64,000 nucleotides of DNA from CAWCDJ01 sp963796485 (GCA_963796485.1 CAWCLV010000003.1:248001-312000); one strand, 5' to 3'. Counted from the first letter of the stretch, positions 32,676 through 42,050 are shown. Notes: generated from the sequence alone by a model not told the origin. Program-made: numbers and translations.

Positions 32676-34124
32676 CTACAGCCGTTCCAGAACCCCGGCC
32701 AGCAACCGGTAGAACGGGCCGACCGACGAGATCTTGATTCGCTCGCTCGGGCTGTGGACATCCACGATGTGCGGCCCGAACGAGATCATTTGCATCCCGG
32801 GATATTTCTCGCCGATGACTCCGCATTCCAGGCCGGCGTGCATGGCGATCAGCTCGGGCTTTGCTCCGAGCAGTTCCTGGTGAACGGCCAGGCAGGTTTT
32901 GACAATGTCGCTCGCGGGTTCCGGCTTCCAGCCCGGATAATCTCCGGACTGTTCCACGTCGAAGCCGGCCAGGCGGAATACGGTTGCGACCATGCGGGCG
33001 GCCGCTTGCTTACTGCTTTCGATCGAACTGCGCTGGCTGGTTGCGATCTCGACCTCGTCTTTGCGGGTCGCGACCGTGGCGAGGTTCGTCGATGTCTGGA
33101 CCAGTCCCGGAATATCCGGGCTCATCGCGATCACCCCGTGGTGCTGGCCGGCGAGGACACTCGCGATCAGCGCGGCATCGGCTCCGTCGATGACCTGCTC
33201 CGGACGCGCGGCGCTTTCCACCGAAATACGCAAGCCGGGGTCGAACGCGCCGAGATCGGCCTTCACTTCCGCTTCATATGCGGCCAGCACGGAGCGGAGT
33301 TCCTGAGTTCGCGTGGCGCCAAGCACGACTATCGCGGATGCCTCGCGGGGAATCGCGTTTCGCTTGCTGCCGCCGTTGATTTCGGCGACTGCCAGCGGCA
33401 TGCGCTCCATCGCCGCCAGGAGCGCGCGGCCGAGGATGCGAACGGCGTTGCCGCGTCCGCGATGAATGTCCACGCCCGAGTGCCCGCCGGCGAGTCCCGA
33501 AATTCTGATGCGCCATGGGTCACCGGCAGGGGCGGGATGGCGCGCGAGCTTACGCCGCGCCACGGAGTTGACGCCTCCGGCGCAGCCGATGCACAGCGTG
33601 TTTTCTTCTTCGTTGTCGAGATTCAGGAAATACCTGGATTTGAGAACTCCGCCGGGGAACTTCGTGGCTCCGGTGAGGCCGCTCTCTTCGTCGATGGTGA
33701 AGACGAACTCCAGCGGTCCATGCGCGACATTATCGCTCTCCATCACGGCCAGCGCGGCGGCCACTCCGACACCGTTGTCGGCGCCGAGGGTGGTGCCCTC
33801 CGCTCTGAGCCAGTCGCCATCGACCACCGGGCGAATCGGGTCGGTGTCGAAATTGTGGGCCGTGCCTTCGTTCTTTTCGCAGACCATATCCAGGTGCCCC
33901 TGGATTACCGCCGGGACCGCGCCCTCGCGCCCGGGACGGGCCGGCTTCCGCACCACGACGTTTCCCGCTTCGTCCTGCACGGATTCGAGGCCGTGGCGCG
34001 CGGCAACGGAGAGCACGTACTTGCGCGCCTCCGTTTCCTTTTCCGAAGCGCGGGGGATGGCGGAAAGGGCCGCGAAATGCTTCCAGACGGCCTTGGGCTC
34101 GAGTTGCTCCACAGATGTAGGCAT
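32676..34124 (-). CDS. pepD: Aminoacyl-histidine dipeptidase (PepD, M20)
   Basis: Di-zinc cytoplasmic dipeptidase of 482 residues, cleaving Xaa-His and other dipeptides. Metal ligands and catalytic residues appear in VIQGHLDMVCEKN, EGTTLGADNGVGV and IDEESGLTGA; the C-terminal MHAGLECGVI block is typical. ATG 34124 (MPTSVEQLEPKAVWKHF) gives the usual N-terminus; a TTG three codons earlier is possible. It converges with the aldolase gene with only three bases between stops. Confidence 0.94.
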   Translation of the reverse strand: MPTSVEQLEPKAVWKHFAALSAIPRASEKETEARKYVLSVAARHGLESVQDEAGNVVVRKPARPGREGAVPAVIQGHLDMVCEKNEGTAHNFDTDPIRPVVDGDWLRAEGTTLGADNGVGVAAALAVMESDNVAHGPLEFVFTIDEESGLTGATKFPGGVLKSRYFLNLDNEEENTLCIGCAGGVNSVARRKLARHPAPAGDPWRIRISGLAGGHSGVDIHRGRGNAVRILGRALLAAMERMPLAVAEINGGSKRNAIPREASAIVVLGATRTQELRSVLAAYEAEVKADLGAFDPGLRISVESAARPEQVIDGADAALIASVLAGQHHGVIAMSPDIPGLVQTSTNLATVATRKDEVEIATSQRSSIESSKQAAARMVATVFRLAGFDVEQSGDYPGWKPEPASDIVKTCLAVHQELLGAKPELIAMHAGLECGVIGEKYPGMQMISFGPHIVDVHSPSERIKISSVGPFYRLLAGVLERL

Positions 34125-34197
34125 GCTTCGCAATCATGGTAGCGAATCGCGCGGGAGCGTGCAGCATCTCAGGTGCAGGCAGTTATAATTCCAGCGA

Positions 34198-35226
34198 GTG
34201 AAACCGTTCGCGTGGATTCTGATTTTTGCGGCGCTGCCCGCTTCCCTGCCCGCCGCGGAGTATGCCATCGGCGCCGACCTTTCCTTCCTCAAGCAGGCGG
34301 AAGACCGCGGCACCGTCTTCAAGGAGGGGAACCTTCCCAAACCCGGGCTGGAGATCTTCAAGGAACACGGCTATAACTGGATCAGGCTCCGGCTGTTTCA
34401 CACGCCCACGCAGCTTCCCAACAACCTCGAGTACACCATCGCTACGGCACAGGCCGCGAAGAAGCTGGGATTCAGATTCCTGCTCGACTACCACTATTCC
34501 GATACGTGGGCCGACCCCGGCAAGCAATTCATCCCGAAAGCCTGGGAGGGGATGCCGCACGACCGCATGGTGCAAGCCCTGTTTGAGTACACGCGCGACA
34601 CCACGGCCGCCTTCCGCGATGCCGGCGTGCTGCCGGATATGGTGCAGATCGGCAACGAAATCAGCAACGGCATGTTGTGGCCGGACGCGAAACTCCCCCA
34701 GAACTGGGACAACCTGGCTGATTTTATTCGGGCGGGAATCGCGGGGTTGGAGGCGGGCAAGGGGAACCACCCCCGGCCGCGCATCATGATTCACATCGAC
34801 AAGGGCGGCAACTGGGCGGCCACCAAGGCGTTCTTCGACAAGCTGAACACGTATCAAATTGATTTCGACGTAATCGGGCAGTCGTACTACCCGTGGTGGC
34901 ACGGCAGCCTGAACGATCTCCGCGAGACCCTCATCCGCACGGCAAAGGAGTACCGGAAGGACATCATCGTCGTGGAGGCTGCCTACAATTGGACGCCCGG
35001 CAATTACCGGAACAAGCCTGCGCCGTTCCCCGAAAGCCCCGGAGGCCAGAAGGAGTTTTGGGACGAGGTGAACCGCATCGTGCAGGCGGTTCCGGACGGC
35101 CGCGGAACCGGCGTCTTCTGGTGGGAGCCGGCGGTCACCGGCGGGCTCGGCGCACGAGGGTTCTTCGACCGGGATGGAAACGTCCTGCCGGTAATCACGG
35201 TTTTCGACAAGTTCACGAGACATTGA
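34198..35226 (+). CDS. Arabinogalactan endo-1,4-beta-galactanase (GH53)
   Basis: A 342-residue exported enzyme that hydrolyses beta-1,4-galactan side chains of pectin. The signal peptide is MKPFAWILIFAALPASLPA. The GH53 hallmarks are GADLSFLKQAEDRG, WIRLRLF, the acid/base Glu in VQIGNEISNGMLW and the nucleophile Glu in IVVEAAYNWT. GTG 34198 is the apparent start. The following genes (dehydratase, cupin) are one and eight bases away, so this is an operon for plant polysaccharide use. Confidence 0.93.
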   Translation: MKPFAWILIFAALPASLPAAEYAIGADLSFLKQAEDRGTVFKEGNLPKPGLEIFKEHGYNWIRLRLFHTPTQLPNNLEYTIATAQAAKKLGFRFLLDYHYSDTWADPGKQFIPKAWEGMPHDRMVQALFEYTRDTTAAFRDAGVLPDMVQIGNEISNGMLWPDAKLPQNWDNLADFIRAGIAGLEAGKGNHPRPRIMIHIDKGGNWAATKAFFDKLNTYQIDFDVIGQSYYPWWHGSLNDLRETLIRTAKEYRKDIIVVEAAYNWTPGNYRNKPAPFPESPGGQKEFWDEVNRIVQAVPDGRGTGVFWWEPAVTGGLGARGFFDRDGNVLPVITVFDKFTRH

Positions 35227-35227
35227 A

Positions 35228-36592
35228 ATGGCGTCACGACAGAGGACCATCAGCCGCCGGAAGCTCTTCCGGCATGCCGCCGCGACCGCGATGTTCGGGC
35301 CGCTCTTTCAAGCCACTCGGGGCTCCGCAACAGCGCAGGACCGCGTCAACCGCAACTCGGCGCCGAGCGGCCTGAAGATCACGGACATGCGCGCGTGCCG
35401 GGTCGCCGCGAACTACGACTATCCGATCATCCGGATCTATACGAACCAGGATGTCTACGGCCTGGGCGAGGTCCGCGACGCGGGGGTCGAGGGCATGGCC
35501 CTGATCCTCAAGCATCACCTGCTCGGGAAGAATCCGCTCGATATCGAAGGCGCACTACGCCCCCTGCGCCAGTTCGCAAACCACGGGCGGATGGGCGGCG
35601 GGTACAGCGCGGTAGACATGGCGCTGCACGATATCGCGGGCAAGGTCTACGGCGTGCCGGCTTACCGGCTGGTCGGTTCTAAAGTTCGCGACCGGATCCG
35701 GATCTACGCCGATACCACGGACCACAAAGACCCCAAGGTATATGCCGGGCGCATGAAGAAGCGAAAAGAGCTCGGGATCACCTATTTCAAGATGGACCTG
35801 CATTCCGACCTGGTGAAAGACCGGCCGGGCGCGCTGAACGAGCGCGGCGTGTGCACCGCCAAAGGCCTGGAATATCTGTGCGAGTACATCGCGGCGATCC
35901 GCGACGTGATTGGAGAGGGCGCGCCGCTGGCAGCCGACCATTTCGGGCCTCTGAACGTCAATGACGCCATTATGTACGCAAGGGCGTTCGAAAAATATCA
36001 GCTCTCATGGGCCGAGGACCTGGTTCCGTGGACCAACTGGCAGGGGCTGAAGGAGATTAAAGGAGCCACGACGACCCCGGTTTTGACCGGCGAAGATGTC
36101 TTCGGCCTTCGCGGCGGGTTTGACCGGCTGATCGAGAACCAGGCGGTCGATCTGATCCAGCCGGATATCGAAACGTCCGGCGGCCTGCTCGAGACGAAGC
36201 GAATCGCCGACGCGGCGGATGCCGCGGGCATCCCGGTCGCCATGCACCACGCCGGGTCTCCCGTGGGCGCTTTCGCCGGGTACCACTGCGCCGCGACTTT
36301 CCGCAACCTGGTCGCGATGGAAAACCACGCCCTCGACATGCCGTGGTGGCAGGACCTGGTCAAGGGCGTTCCGAAGCCGATCGTGGATAAAGGGTATGTG
36401 GCGGTCCCGGAGACCCCGGGCCTCGGGCTGGAGTTGAACGACGATATCGTAAGAGAGCACCTTCGGCGCCCGGGCTACTTCGAGCCGACCCCCATGTTCG
36501 ACGACATGATCGTTTCGGGGTTCGCCCCCGGCGGACCGTGGCCGCACTTCGACGAGAACGGGAAGTGGTGCAATTGCGTTTCGTACCAGTGA
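35228..36592 (+). CDS. Tat-exported enolase-superfamily dehydratase (MR/MLE family)
   Basis: A 454-residue protein with a twin-arginine signal (TISRRKLFRHAAATAMFGP). The capping domain is followed by the TIM barrel with the KxD base (YFKMDLH), metal ligands Asp (AADHFGPL), Glu (WAEDLVPW) and Glu (TGEDVF), and a His (AMHHAGS). These fit acid-sugar dehydratases of the mandelate-racemase/muconate-cycloisomerase family, but the exact sugar acid is undetermined. Periplasmic location is unusual for this family. It starts one base after the GH53 stop. Confidence 0.87.
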   Translation: MASRQRTISRRKLFRHAAATAMFGPLFQATRGSATAQDRVNRNSAPSGLKITDMRACRVAANYDYPIIRIYTNQDVYGLGEVRDAGVEGMALILKHHLLGKNPLDIEGALRPLRQFANHGRMGGGYSAVDMALHDIAGKVYGVPAYRLVGSKVRDRIRIYADTTDHKDPKVYAGRMKKRKELGITYFKMDLHSDLVKDRPGALNERGVCTAKGLEYLCEYIAAIRDVIGEGAPLAADHFGPLNVNDAIMYARAFEKYQLSWAEDLVPWTNWQGLKEIKGATTTPVLTGEDVFGLRGGFDRLIENQAVDLIQPDIETSGGLLETKRIADAADAAGIPVAMHHAGSPVGAFAGYHCAATFRNLVAMENHALDMPWWQDLVKGVPKPIVDKGYVAVPETPGLGLELNDDIVREHLRRPGYFEPTPMFDDMIVSGFAPGGPWPHFDENGKWCNCVSYQ

Positions 36593-36600
36593 GGCCCGCA

Positions 36601-37479
36601 ATGCGAAACAATTGGACCCTTAAGCTGTCTTTTCTTTTGGCGGCCGCTTCGCTCGGCAACGCGGCCGACCCGATCTTCCTCCGGCGAAATCTCGTCGAGA
36701 CCGCTCCCCGGCCGGACGATCTGACCGCCGGTGCGGACGGCGCCTCCTACAAACCGTTGTTCGGCGCCGGCGCGAGCGATGCGGACCAGTTGAAGAGCGT
36801 CGCACGATACGGGGAACTGACGCTGAACCCGGGTGCGTCGAGCGCCATCGTCGCGTATCCGCATGAGGAACAGATCTATTTCATCGCCGGCGGCAACGGC
36901 ACCTTGATCTATGGCGATGTTAAGGTGCCGGTCCGCAAGAACGACTTCGGCTATCTGCCGGTAGGGTTGCGGCATGGCTTGGTGAATCCGTCGGCTTCGC
37001 CGCTCCACGTGATCGTCATGGGTTACCGTGTGCCGGGCGAGGTGCAAGTCGAACCGGCGCCGCGCCTGATGCTCGCCAATGCGGATGACGTGCCACTCCA
37101 GGTTCTCGGGCAGCACGGACCGACCACTCAATTCAAGCTTCTGATGGGGCTCACTTCGAGCAAGCGCGACAAACTGGCTGCGGCCTCGGTGATGAACAGT
37201 CTCTTCATCATGGATTTCGCGCGCGGCGGAACCAACATCCCGCACCATCACTCCGCGGAGGAGGAAATTTACCTCGTGCTGCGCGGCAGCGGCGAGATGG
37301 TGGCCGGGTTGGACGCAGACGGCAAGGAGATCCGGTACCCCGTTCGTGCGGGAGACGCGTTCCTCTTCAAACCCGGCACGCAGGTCGGCTACTACAGCCG
37401 CGCTCGCGAAGGGGAACCGCACGACGAGATCCTTGCGGCGCGGTCCTGGGTTCGAAAGCCTGGCGATGCCGTCCGATAG
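36601..37479 (+). CDS. Exported double-cupin protein
   Basis: A 292-residue bicupin with a Sec signal (MRNNWTLKLSFLLAAASLGNA). The first cupin (about 75-145) has GTLIYGDVKVPVRKNDFGYLP; the second (about 205-275) keeps a full metal-binding set in IPHHHSAEEEIYLVLRGSG. Bicupins include sugar isomerases, dioxygenases and decarboxylases; none can be singled out. It lies eight bases after the dehydratase gene and 17 before ackA, so it probably acts in the same sugar pathway. Confidence 0.82.
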   Translation: MRNNWTLKLSFLLAAASLGNAADPIFLRRNLVETAPRPDDLTAGADGASYKPLFGAGASDADQLKSVARYGELTLNPGASSAIVAYPHEEQIYFIAGGNGTLIYGDVKVPVRKNDFGYLPVGLRHGLVNPSASPLHVIVMGYRVPGEVQVEPAPRLMLANADDVPLQVLGQHGPTTQFKLLMGLTSSKRDKLAAASVMNSLFIMDFARGGTNIPHHHSAEEEIYLVLRGSGEMVAGLDADGKEIRYPVRAGDAFLFKPGTQVGYYSRAREGEPHDEILAARSWVRKPGDAVR

Positions 37480-37496
37480 ACTGGAATAAGGCAATC

Positions 37497-38741
37497 ATGA
37501 ACGTACTCATTCTCAACGCAGGAAGTTCCAGTTTGAAGTTCCAGGTCATTGCCACCGACCTGGAGAGGATCCGTGCCAATCAGGACCGGCGCATCTGTCG
37601 CGGACAGGTGGAGCGCACGGGCGGCGAGGCCATCGTCACATTCCAGACTGAAGAGAACGGACGGCAGGTCTCCACGGCGCCTCTGCGCGATGTCTCGGCA
37701 GCGCTCGACTACGTGATGCGATGGCTCTCGTCCGAACGGTCGGGAATCTCCGAGATTCAGAGCCTGGCGGACATTCACGCGGTGGGCCACCGCGTGGCGC
37801 ACGGCGGCGAGATGTTCCAGCAATCGACCCTGATTACGGACGATGTGCTGAAGGGAATCGAGGAGTGCATCGACCTGGCGCCTCTGCACAATCCGAAAAA
37901 CATTCTGGCGATTCGCGCGGCGCGCGAGATCTTCGGAAAGAGGATGCCGCAGGTCGCGGTATTCGATACCGCGTTTCATGCAACCATCCCGGAGCAGGCG
38001 TACCTGTATGCCCTGCCGTATCACCTGTACCGCAGGCATCGCATCCGGCGCTACGGGTTCCACGGAACGTCGCATCGCTACGTGGCCTACCGCTACCGGC
38101 TGTTGCGCGACGTGACGCGCGAGCAGACGAACATCATCACCATGCACCTTGGAAACGGCTGCTCGGCGGCCGCGATCCGCGCCGGACGTTCGGTGGACAC
38201 CTCGATGGGCATGACCCCGCTCGAGGGCCTGGTGATGGGCACGCGCTGCGGCGATCTCGATCCTTCGATCGTCAACCTGATCGCCACAAAAGAAGGCATG
38301 GCGCCCCACGAAGTGGACGGCCTGCTGAACACGCAATCCGGTCTCCTCGGGATCTCGGGATTGACGAACGATATGAGGGTACTGGAGGAAGAACTGGCGC
38401 ATTACGATGACCGGCGGGTGCGGCTGGCGATCGAGATTTTCTGCTACCGCGCGCGCAAGTACATCGGCGCATTTCTGGCCAGCATGGGCGGGGCGGACGC
38501 GGTAGTGTTCACGGGCGGAATCGGCGAGAATTCGGCCGAAATCCGCTCCAGGATCTGCTGCGGGATGCAGTGGGCCGGGCTGACCCTCGACGAGGAGCAG
38601 AACCGGAAGACGGTCCGGGCCGAAGGACGGATCAGCACCGAAGCGTCCACCCTGGCGGCTTATGTGATCCCGACGGACGAGGAATTGCTGATCGCGCGGG
38701 ACACGGTCCGGGTGATCGAAGGGGAACCGCACCCGGCCTGA
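37497..38741 (+). CDS. ackA: Acetate kinase
   Basis: Interconverts acyl phosphate plus ADP with acetate (or propionate) plus ATP in the cytoplasm. The 414-residue protein shows both family signatures: LILNAGSSSLKFQ at the N-terminus and RRYGFHGTSHRYV with HLGNGCSAAAI in the middle. No pta is adjacent. In fucose/rhamnose microcompartment loci an acetate/propionate kinase follows PduP and PduL; the BMC-type dehydrogenase 6 kb upstream makes such a role plausible. It closes the GH53-dehydratase-cupin-ackA run. Confidence 0.95.
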   Translation: MNVLILNAGSSSLKFQVIATDLERIRANQDRRICRGQVERTGGEAIVTFQTEENGRQVSTAPLRDVSAALDYVMRWLSSERSGISEIQSLADIHAVGHRVAHGGEMFQQSTLITDDVLKGIEECIDLAPLHNPKNILAIRAAREIFGKRMPQVAVFDTAFHATIPEQAYLYALPYHLYRRHRIRRYGFHGTSHRYVAYRYRLLRDVTREQTNIITMHLGNGCSAAAIRAGRSVDTSMGMTPLEGLVMGTRCGDLDPSIVNLIATKEGMAPHEVDGLLNTQSGLLGISGLTNDMRVLEEELAHYDDRRVRLAIEIFCYRARKYIGAFLASMGGADAVVFTGGIGENSAEIRSRICCGMQWAGLTLDEEQNRKTVRAEGRISTEASTLAAYVIPTDEELLIARDTVRVIEGEPHPA

Positions 38742-38762
38742 GCCGGTGGGCCCGCTCTGTTC

Positions 38763-38850
38763 GGTAGGGTGGGCCTTGGCCAGCCTCCTGGCCTGGCCGG
38801 TCTTTATAAAATCAGAAGCGGGCAGGCCGGGAGGCCTACCCCACCTACTC
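38763..38850. repeat. Degenerate inverted repeat related to 16231-16312
   Basis: Arms at about 38763-38800 (GGTAGGGTGGGCCTTGGCC...) and 38817-38850 (...GGGAGGCCTACCCCACCTAC) are imperfect reverse complements. They share the GTGGGGCAGGCCTCCTGGCC core of the 30-bp repeat. It sits between the convergent genes ackA and the VOC gene, so it may serve as a bidirectional terminator. Confidence 0.65.
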
Positions 38851-38852
38851 GA

Positions 38853-38880
38853 CACAGAGCCGCGACCGTCAGGGAGCGGG
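38853..38880 (+). repeat. Short dispersed repeat, copy 2
   Basis: CACAGAGCCGCGACCGTCAG then GGAGCGGG; matches the copy at 30037-30066 apart from the variable centre. Confidence 0.55.
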
Positions 38881-38898
38881 CCATTCCGCGCAAGTACA

Positions 38899-39819
38899 CT
38901 ACCCCGGCGGCGGCGCAGTAGACGAAGGAGCCGGTTTCCCATCCACCGTGACCGGCTCCATCACTTCGATGCGCGTGCCGTCGGGATCGTACAAATTGGC
39001 CTGGCGTTTGCGATTGATCCCGGTTTTGCTCTCGATCTTTCGCGGATACTGCTTACGGTACGGGGTCGCCTCCAGTTTCGCGACCGCGGCGGCGACGTCG
39101 GGCACTTCGAGGCACAGATGGTGCGCCGTGCCGCGGCGATCCGGCGCGGGCGCATCCTGGAACAGCATGAACTCGATGTAGTCGTCGCCATCCGGCACCT
39201 TCAAATTCACCCAGGAAAGCACCTTGCCGTTGGAACTGCCGCGCCATGTCTCGCGGAAACCCAACACCCCGGTGTAGAATTTCATCTCGGGCTCGAGCGC
39301 GGTGACGATAATCCCGAGGTGCATCATCCGCGTGGAAATTCGCGTATCGGGCAAGTGCTTTCCGCGTTCCCGGACGGTCCAGCCGTCCGGCTCGTATTGC
39401 ACGATCTCGACCGTGTGGCCCTCCGGGTCTTTGATATTGAAATTCGCATTCCCGATGCGCCCCTTGCCCACCTGTTTGGGAACAGCGACGCCGCGCGATG
39501 CCAGGTACTGCCGCATCGCCTCCGCGTTGTCCGTCTCGATCGAGATGTGGTTGAGGCGATCGGTCTTCGGCGTTTTTTCAGGGAAGAGCTCGATGTACTG
39601 CCGCTCGTTGATTTTGAAAAAGGCCATCGAGAGCGTGCCGTCCGGGTTGGAAAGCGAGTACGGTTCTTCGAAGCCGAGGAAATCGCGATAGAAAGCACGC
39701 GATTTCTCGAAATCCGCGGCGTACACCGCGATGTGCGCGACGCCGGTAATGCGCGGCCGCGGCACCTGCTGCGCGGAGAGCAGGGCGGCGGCCGCCAGGG
39801 CAATCGCCAGGACCCTCAA
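38899..39819 (-). CDS. Exported VOC (glyoxalase-like) protein, two VOC modules
   Basis: A 306-residue protein. TTG 39819 gives a clean signal peptide (MRVLAIALAAAALLSAQQ) and overlaps the stop of the upstream gene (TTGA). Two vicinal-oxygen-chelate modules follow: about 28-145 (GVAHIAVYAADFEKSRAFY) and about 165-290 (MMHLGIIVTALEPEMKFY). Each has His/Glu candidates for one metal site (HIAVY, HTVEIVQY; HLCLEV, RIEVMEP). The substrate is unknown. It is the last gene of a reverse-strand operon. Confidence 0.82.
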   Translation of the reverse strand: MRVLAIALAAAALLSAQQVPRPRITGVAHIAVYAADFEKSRAFYRDFLGFEEPYSLSNPDGTLSMAFFKINERQYIELFPEKTPKTDRLNHISIETDNAEAMRQYLASRGVAVPKQVGKGRIGNANFNIKDPEGHTVEIVQYEPDGWTVRERGKHLPDTRISTRMMHLGIIVTALEPEMKFYTGVLGFRETWRGSSNGKVLSWVNLKVPDGDDYIEFMLFQDAPAPDRRGTAHHLCLEVPDVAAAVAKLEATPYRKQYPRKIESKTGINRKRQANLYDPDGTRIEVMEPVTVDGKPAPSSTAPPPG

Positions 39820-40817
39820 CGCGCCTCCGCGGCTGGGGGAAGAGGCTCGTAAATCACATAAGCGAAGCGCTTGGAATCGGGCGACCACGAGTTGACGTTA
39901 ATGGTCCCCTGCCCGCCGAAGAACGTGGTGACCACCTGAATTTTCGGCTGCTTGCTCAGGTGTGCGCCGGGCATCGGCATCATGCGCAGCTGAGTTCCGG
40001 GGAGCTTATCGTTATGGGTCGCGGTGCCCTTGGCGAAAGAAAGGAACAGCAGCCACTTGCGGTCTGGAGAAGGATGCGGGAACCAGTCTTCCAGTTCGTC
40101 GCTGGTGACCCGCTCGGCCTTTTGATCGCCGGGACCGGCGCCATTCGCGGGGATGCGCCACACGTCCCAGCCGCCCGCGCGGTCGGAGTTGAAGTAGATC
40201 CATTTGCCGTCGGACGAGTAGTCCGGCCCGTCGTCGTATCCGGTGTTGGAATCCAGTTGCTCCGATTCGCCGCCGGCCGCGGGAATGCGGAAAATATCGT
40301 AGTTCGCGGGCCCGCCGTTCGCTGCGGGATGCTGGTGGACGTAAGCCAGATACTTGCCGTCCGGCGACCAGCCGTGGAAGTAGCTGGGGACCTCGGAGAC
40401 CATGCGGCGCACGTTCGACCCATCGGCGTTGCACACATAGACCTGGGAGCCCCGAGAGCTCGGCGAAGAGGCCGAGAATGCGATCTGCTTGCCATCGGGC
40501 GAGGGGGCGTGATCGTTATTCAGGCGGAGCGACGGATCGATGGCGATCGGCTCGGGCTTCGAATCAGCGGCATCCACCGCCAGCCGGAACAGCCGGCCGC
40601 CCGAATTGACGATCAGGTTCTTGCCGTCGGGCGACCAGTTCGGAGCTTCGAACACGGTGTCGGCCGTGTACAGAGTGCGCAAGGATTTGTCGCGCGTATC
40701 GTAGATCGTGATCTTGCTGCGGTAGCGCTGCTGGGGCGGCGCCGCGAGGCCTTCGGCGCCGTAAATCGCCATCACGGCACAGGCTGCCATGAGGCGCACA
40801 GGAATTTTGATGTTCAT
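39816..40817 (-). CDS. Exported PD40/TolB-like beta-propeller protein
   Basis: A 333-residue protein with a signal peptide (MNIKIPVRLMAACAVMAIYG...). Repeated PD40 motifs such as NWSPDGKNLIVNSGG, APSPDGKQIAFSAS, GWSPDGKYLAYVH and DYSSDGKWIYFNSD build a propeller of about six blades. Such propellers are usually binding modules, sometimes with lyase activity. ATG 40817 is chosen because upstream codons would delay the signal peptide. It lies seven bases after the thioredoxin-protein stop. Confidence 0.83.
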   Translation of the reverse strand: MNIKIPVRLMAACAVMAIYGAEGLAAPPQQRYRSKITIYDTRDKSLRTLYTADTVFEAPNWSPDGKNLIVNSGGRLFRLAVDAADSKPEPIAIDPSLRLNNDHAPSPDGKQIAFSASSPSSRGSQVYVCNADGSNVRRMVSEVPSYFHGWSPDGKYLAYVHQHPAANGGPANYDIFRIPAAGGESEQLDSNTGYDDGPDYSSDGKWIYFNSDRAGGWDVWRIPANGAGPGDQKAERVTSDELEDWFPHPSPDRKWLLFLSFAKGTATHNDKLPGTQLRMMPMPGAHLSKQPKIQVVTTFFGGQGTINVNSWSPDSKRFAYVIYEPLPPAAEAR

Positions 40818-40824
40818 ATGAGGT

Positions 40825-41991
40825 TTACTTGGAGGCCCAATAGGCCGGATGTCCCACGTACGTATCATTCTCCAGGTTCGCCAGGATAGCCCGGCGCATT
40901 TCCACGACGTCCACTTCGCCCTGCTGCTGGTAGATCACCCGGCCGCCCGGGGCAATCACCATCGTGAAGGGAACGCCGGCATCCCACTTGGCGTCGAATG
41001 CGGCCTGCATCCCGTAAGTGTCGTCCGAGGCAAACTGCAGGTTCCGGCTCGAGGCGTGCTGCGCTTGCAGCGTCTTCAGTACACCGTTCTTCTCGTCCGG
41101 GTAGTTGGTGGAGACGGTGACCAGATCGAAGTCGCGCCGCCGGAACATGCGCCAGGTCTCTTCGATGGCCGGCATTTCCGAAAGGCAGGGACCGCACCAG
41201 GTGGCCCAGAAATTCACCAGCACTACTTTGCCGGTGGGGTTGGACCGGAGCTTTTTCAACTCCGCGGCGGTGACGGGCTCCACCGCGACGGGTTCCGCCT
41301 CGATCTTCTTCGTCTCGGCCAGTTGATTGTCGATCTTCGACTTCCATTTGGTGGAGCAGCCGAAAGCCGGGGTATGGGGAACGGCGACAGGCTTACCGGC
41401 GAGCATGGCGTCCAGCGCCAGTCGCGCATCCTGAATCTTCACGATCGATTCGCGCTGGGCGTTGTCGATGCGCCCCTCGTACCGTAGCTTGCGGTCTTTG
41501 TCGAAGATGAAAACGTGCGGCGTTGCCTGCGCGCCATAGGCCTGGGCAGTCGCCTGCGTTTCGCCGTCATAAAGATAAGGGAAATTAAAGTGCCGGTAGG
41601 CGGCGCGGATCTTCATGTCGTCCAGGCTGTCGGTGACATCGGTGTAGCCCAGTTCGGAGAGCGTGACGGCTCTCGGGTCGTTCGGGTTGATGGCCACGAA
41701 GTCCACCCCCTTCGGCCCGTAGTCCGCGACGAGCTTCTTCATCCGCCCCTCGTAGAGCTGCGAGGTGGGGCAGTGGTTGCAGATAAACATCACCACCAGG
41801 ATGGGCGCCTTATAATCGGCGAGCTGATGCGCCTTCCCGTCGATGCCCGGAAGTTCGAAATTGGGCGCTGGCGAGCCGATTGCGAGGATCGGATGCTGGT
41901 TGCTGGTCTGCGGCGTCAGTCGCGGCTCCTGGCCGAACGCGGCGGCACACAGGATCGGGAAAATGAGGAATGCGGGTCGGGCAACGGTCAT
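40825..41991 (-). CDS. Exported protein with two fused thioredoxin-like domains
   Basis: A 388-residue protein. A signal peptide (MTVARPAFLIFPILCAAAFG) precedes an AhpC/TSA-type domain (about 35-190) with the pair CNHCP in VVMFICNHCPTSQL. A second TlpA/ResA-type domain (about 250-375) has the canonical WATWCGPC. One Cys lies in the linker (AFGCSTKW). The two modules suggest a periplasmic thiol relay, perhaps reducing cytochrome or envelope proteins. ATG 41991 removes an improbable 81-residue extension. Confidence 0.86.
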   Translation of the reverse strand: MTVARPAFLIFPILCAAAFGQEPRLTPQTSNQHPILAIGSPAPNFELPGIDGKAHQLADYKAPILVVMFICNHCPTSQLYEGRMKKLVADYGPKGVDFVAINPNDPRAVTLSELGYTDVTDSLDDMKIRAAYRHFNFPYLYDGETQATAQAYGAQATPHVFIFDKDRKLRYEGRIDNAQRESIVKIQDARLALDAMLAGKPVAVPHTPAFGCSTKWKSKIDNQLAETKKIEAEPVAVEPVTAAELKKLRSNPTGKVVLVNFWATWCGPCLSEMPAIEETWRMFRRRDFDLVTVSTNYPDEKNGVLKTLQAQHASSRNLQFASDDTYGMQAAFDAKWDAGVPFTMVIAPGGRVIYQQQGEVDVVEMRRAILANLENDTYVGHPAYWASK

Positions 41992-42050
41992 GAAGAGGCT
42001 CCTGATTTCAGATTCATAATACCCGGAAGCGCTGCACAGTGTGACGCCCG

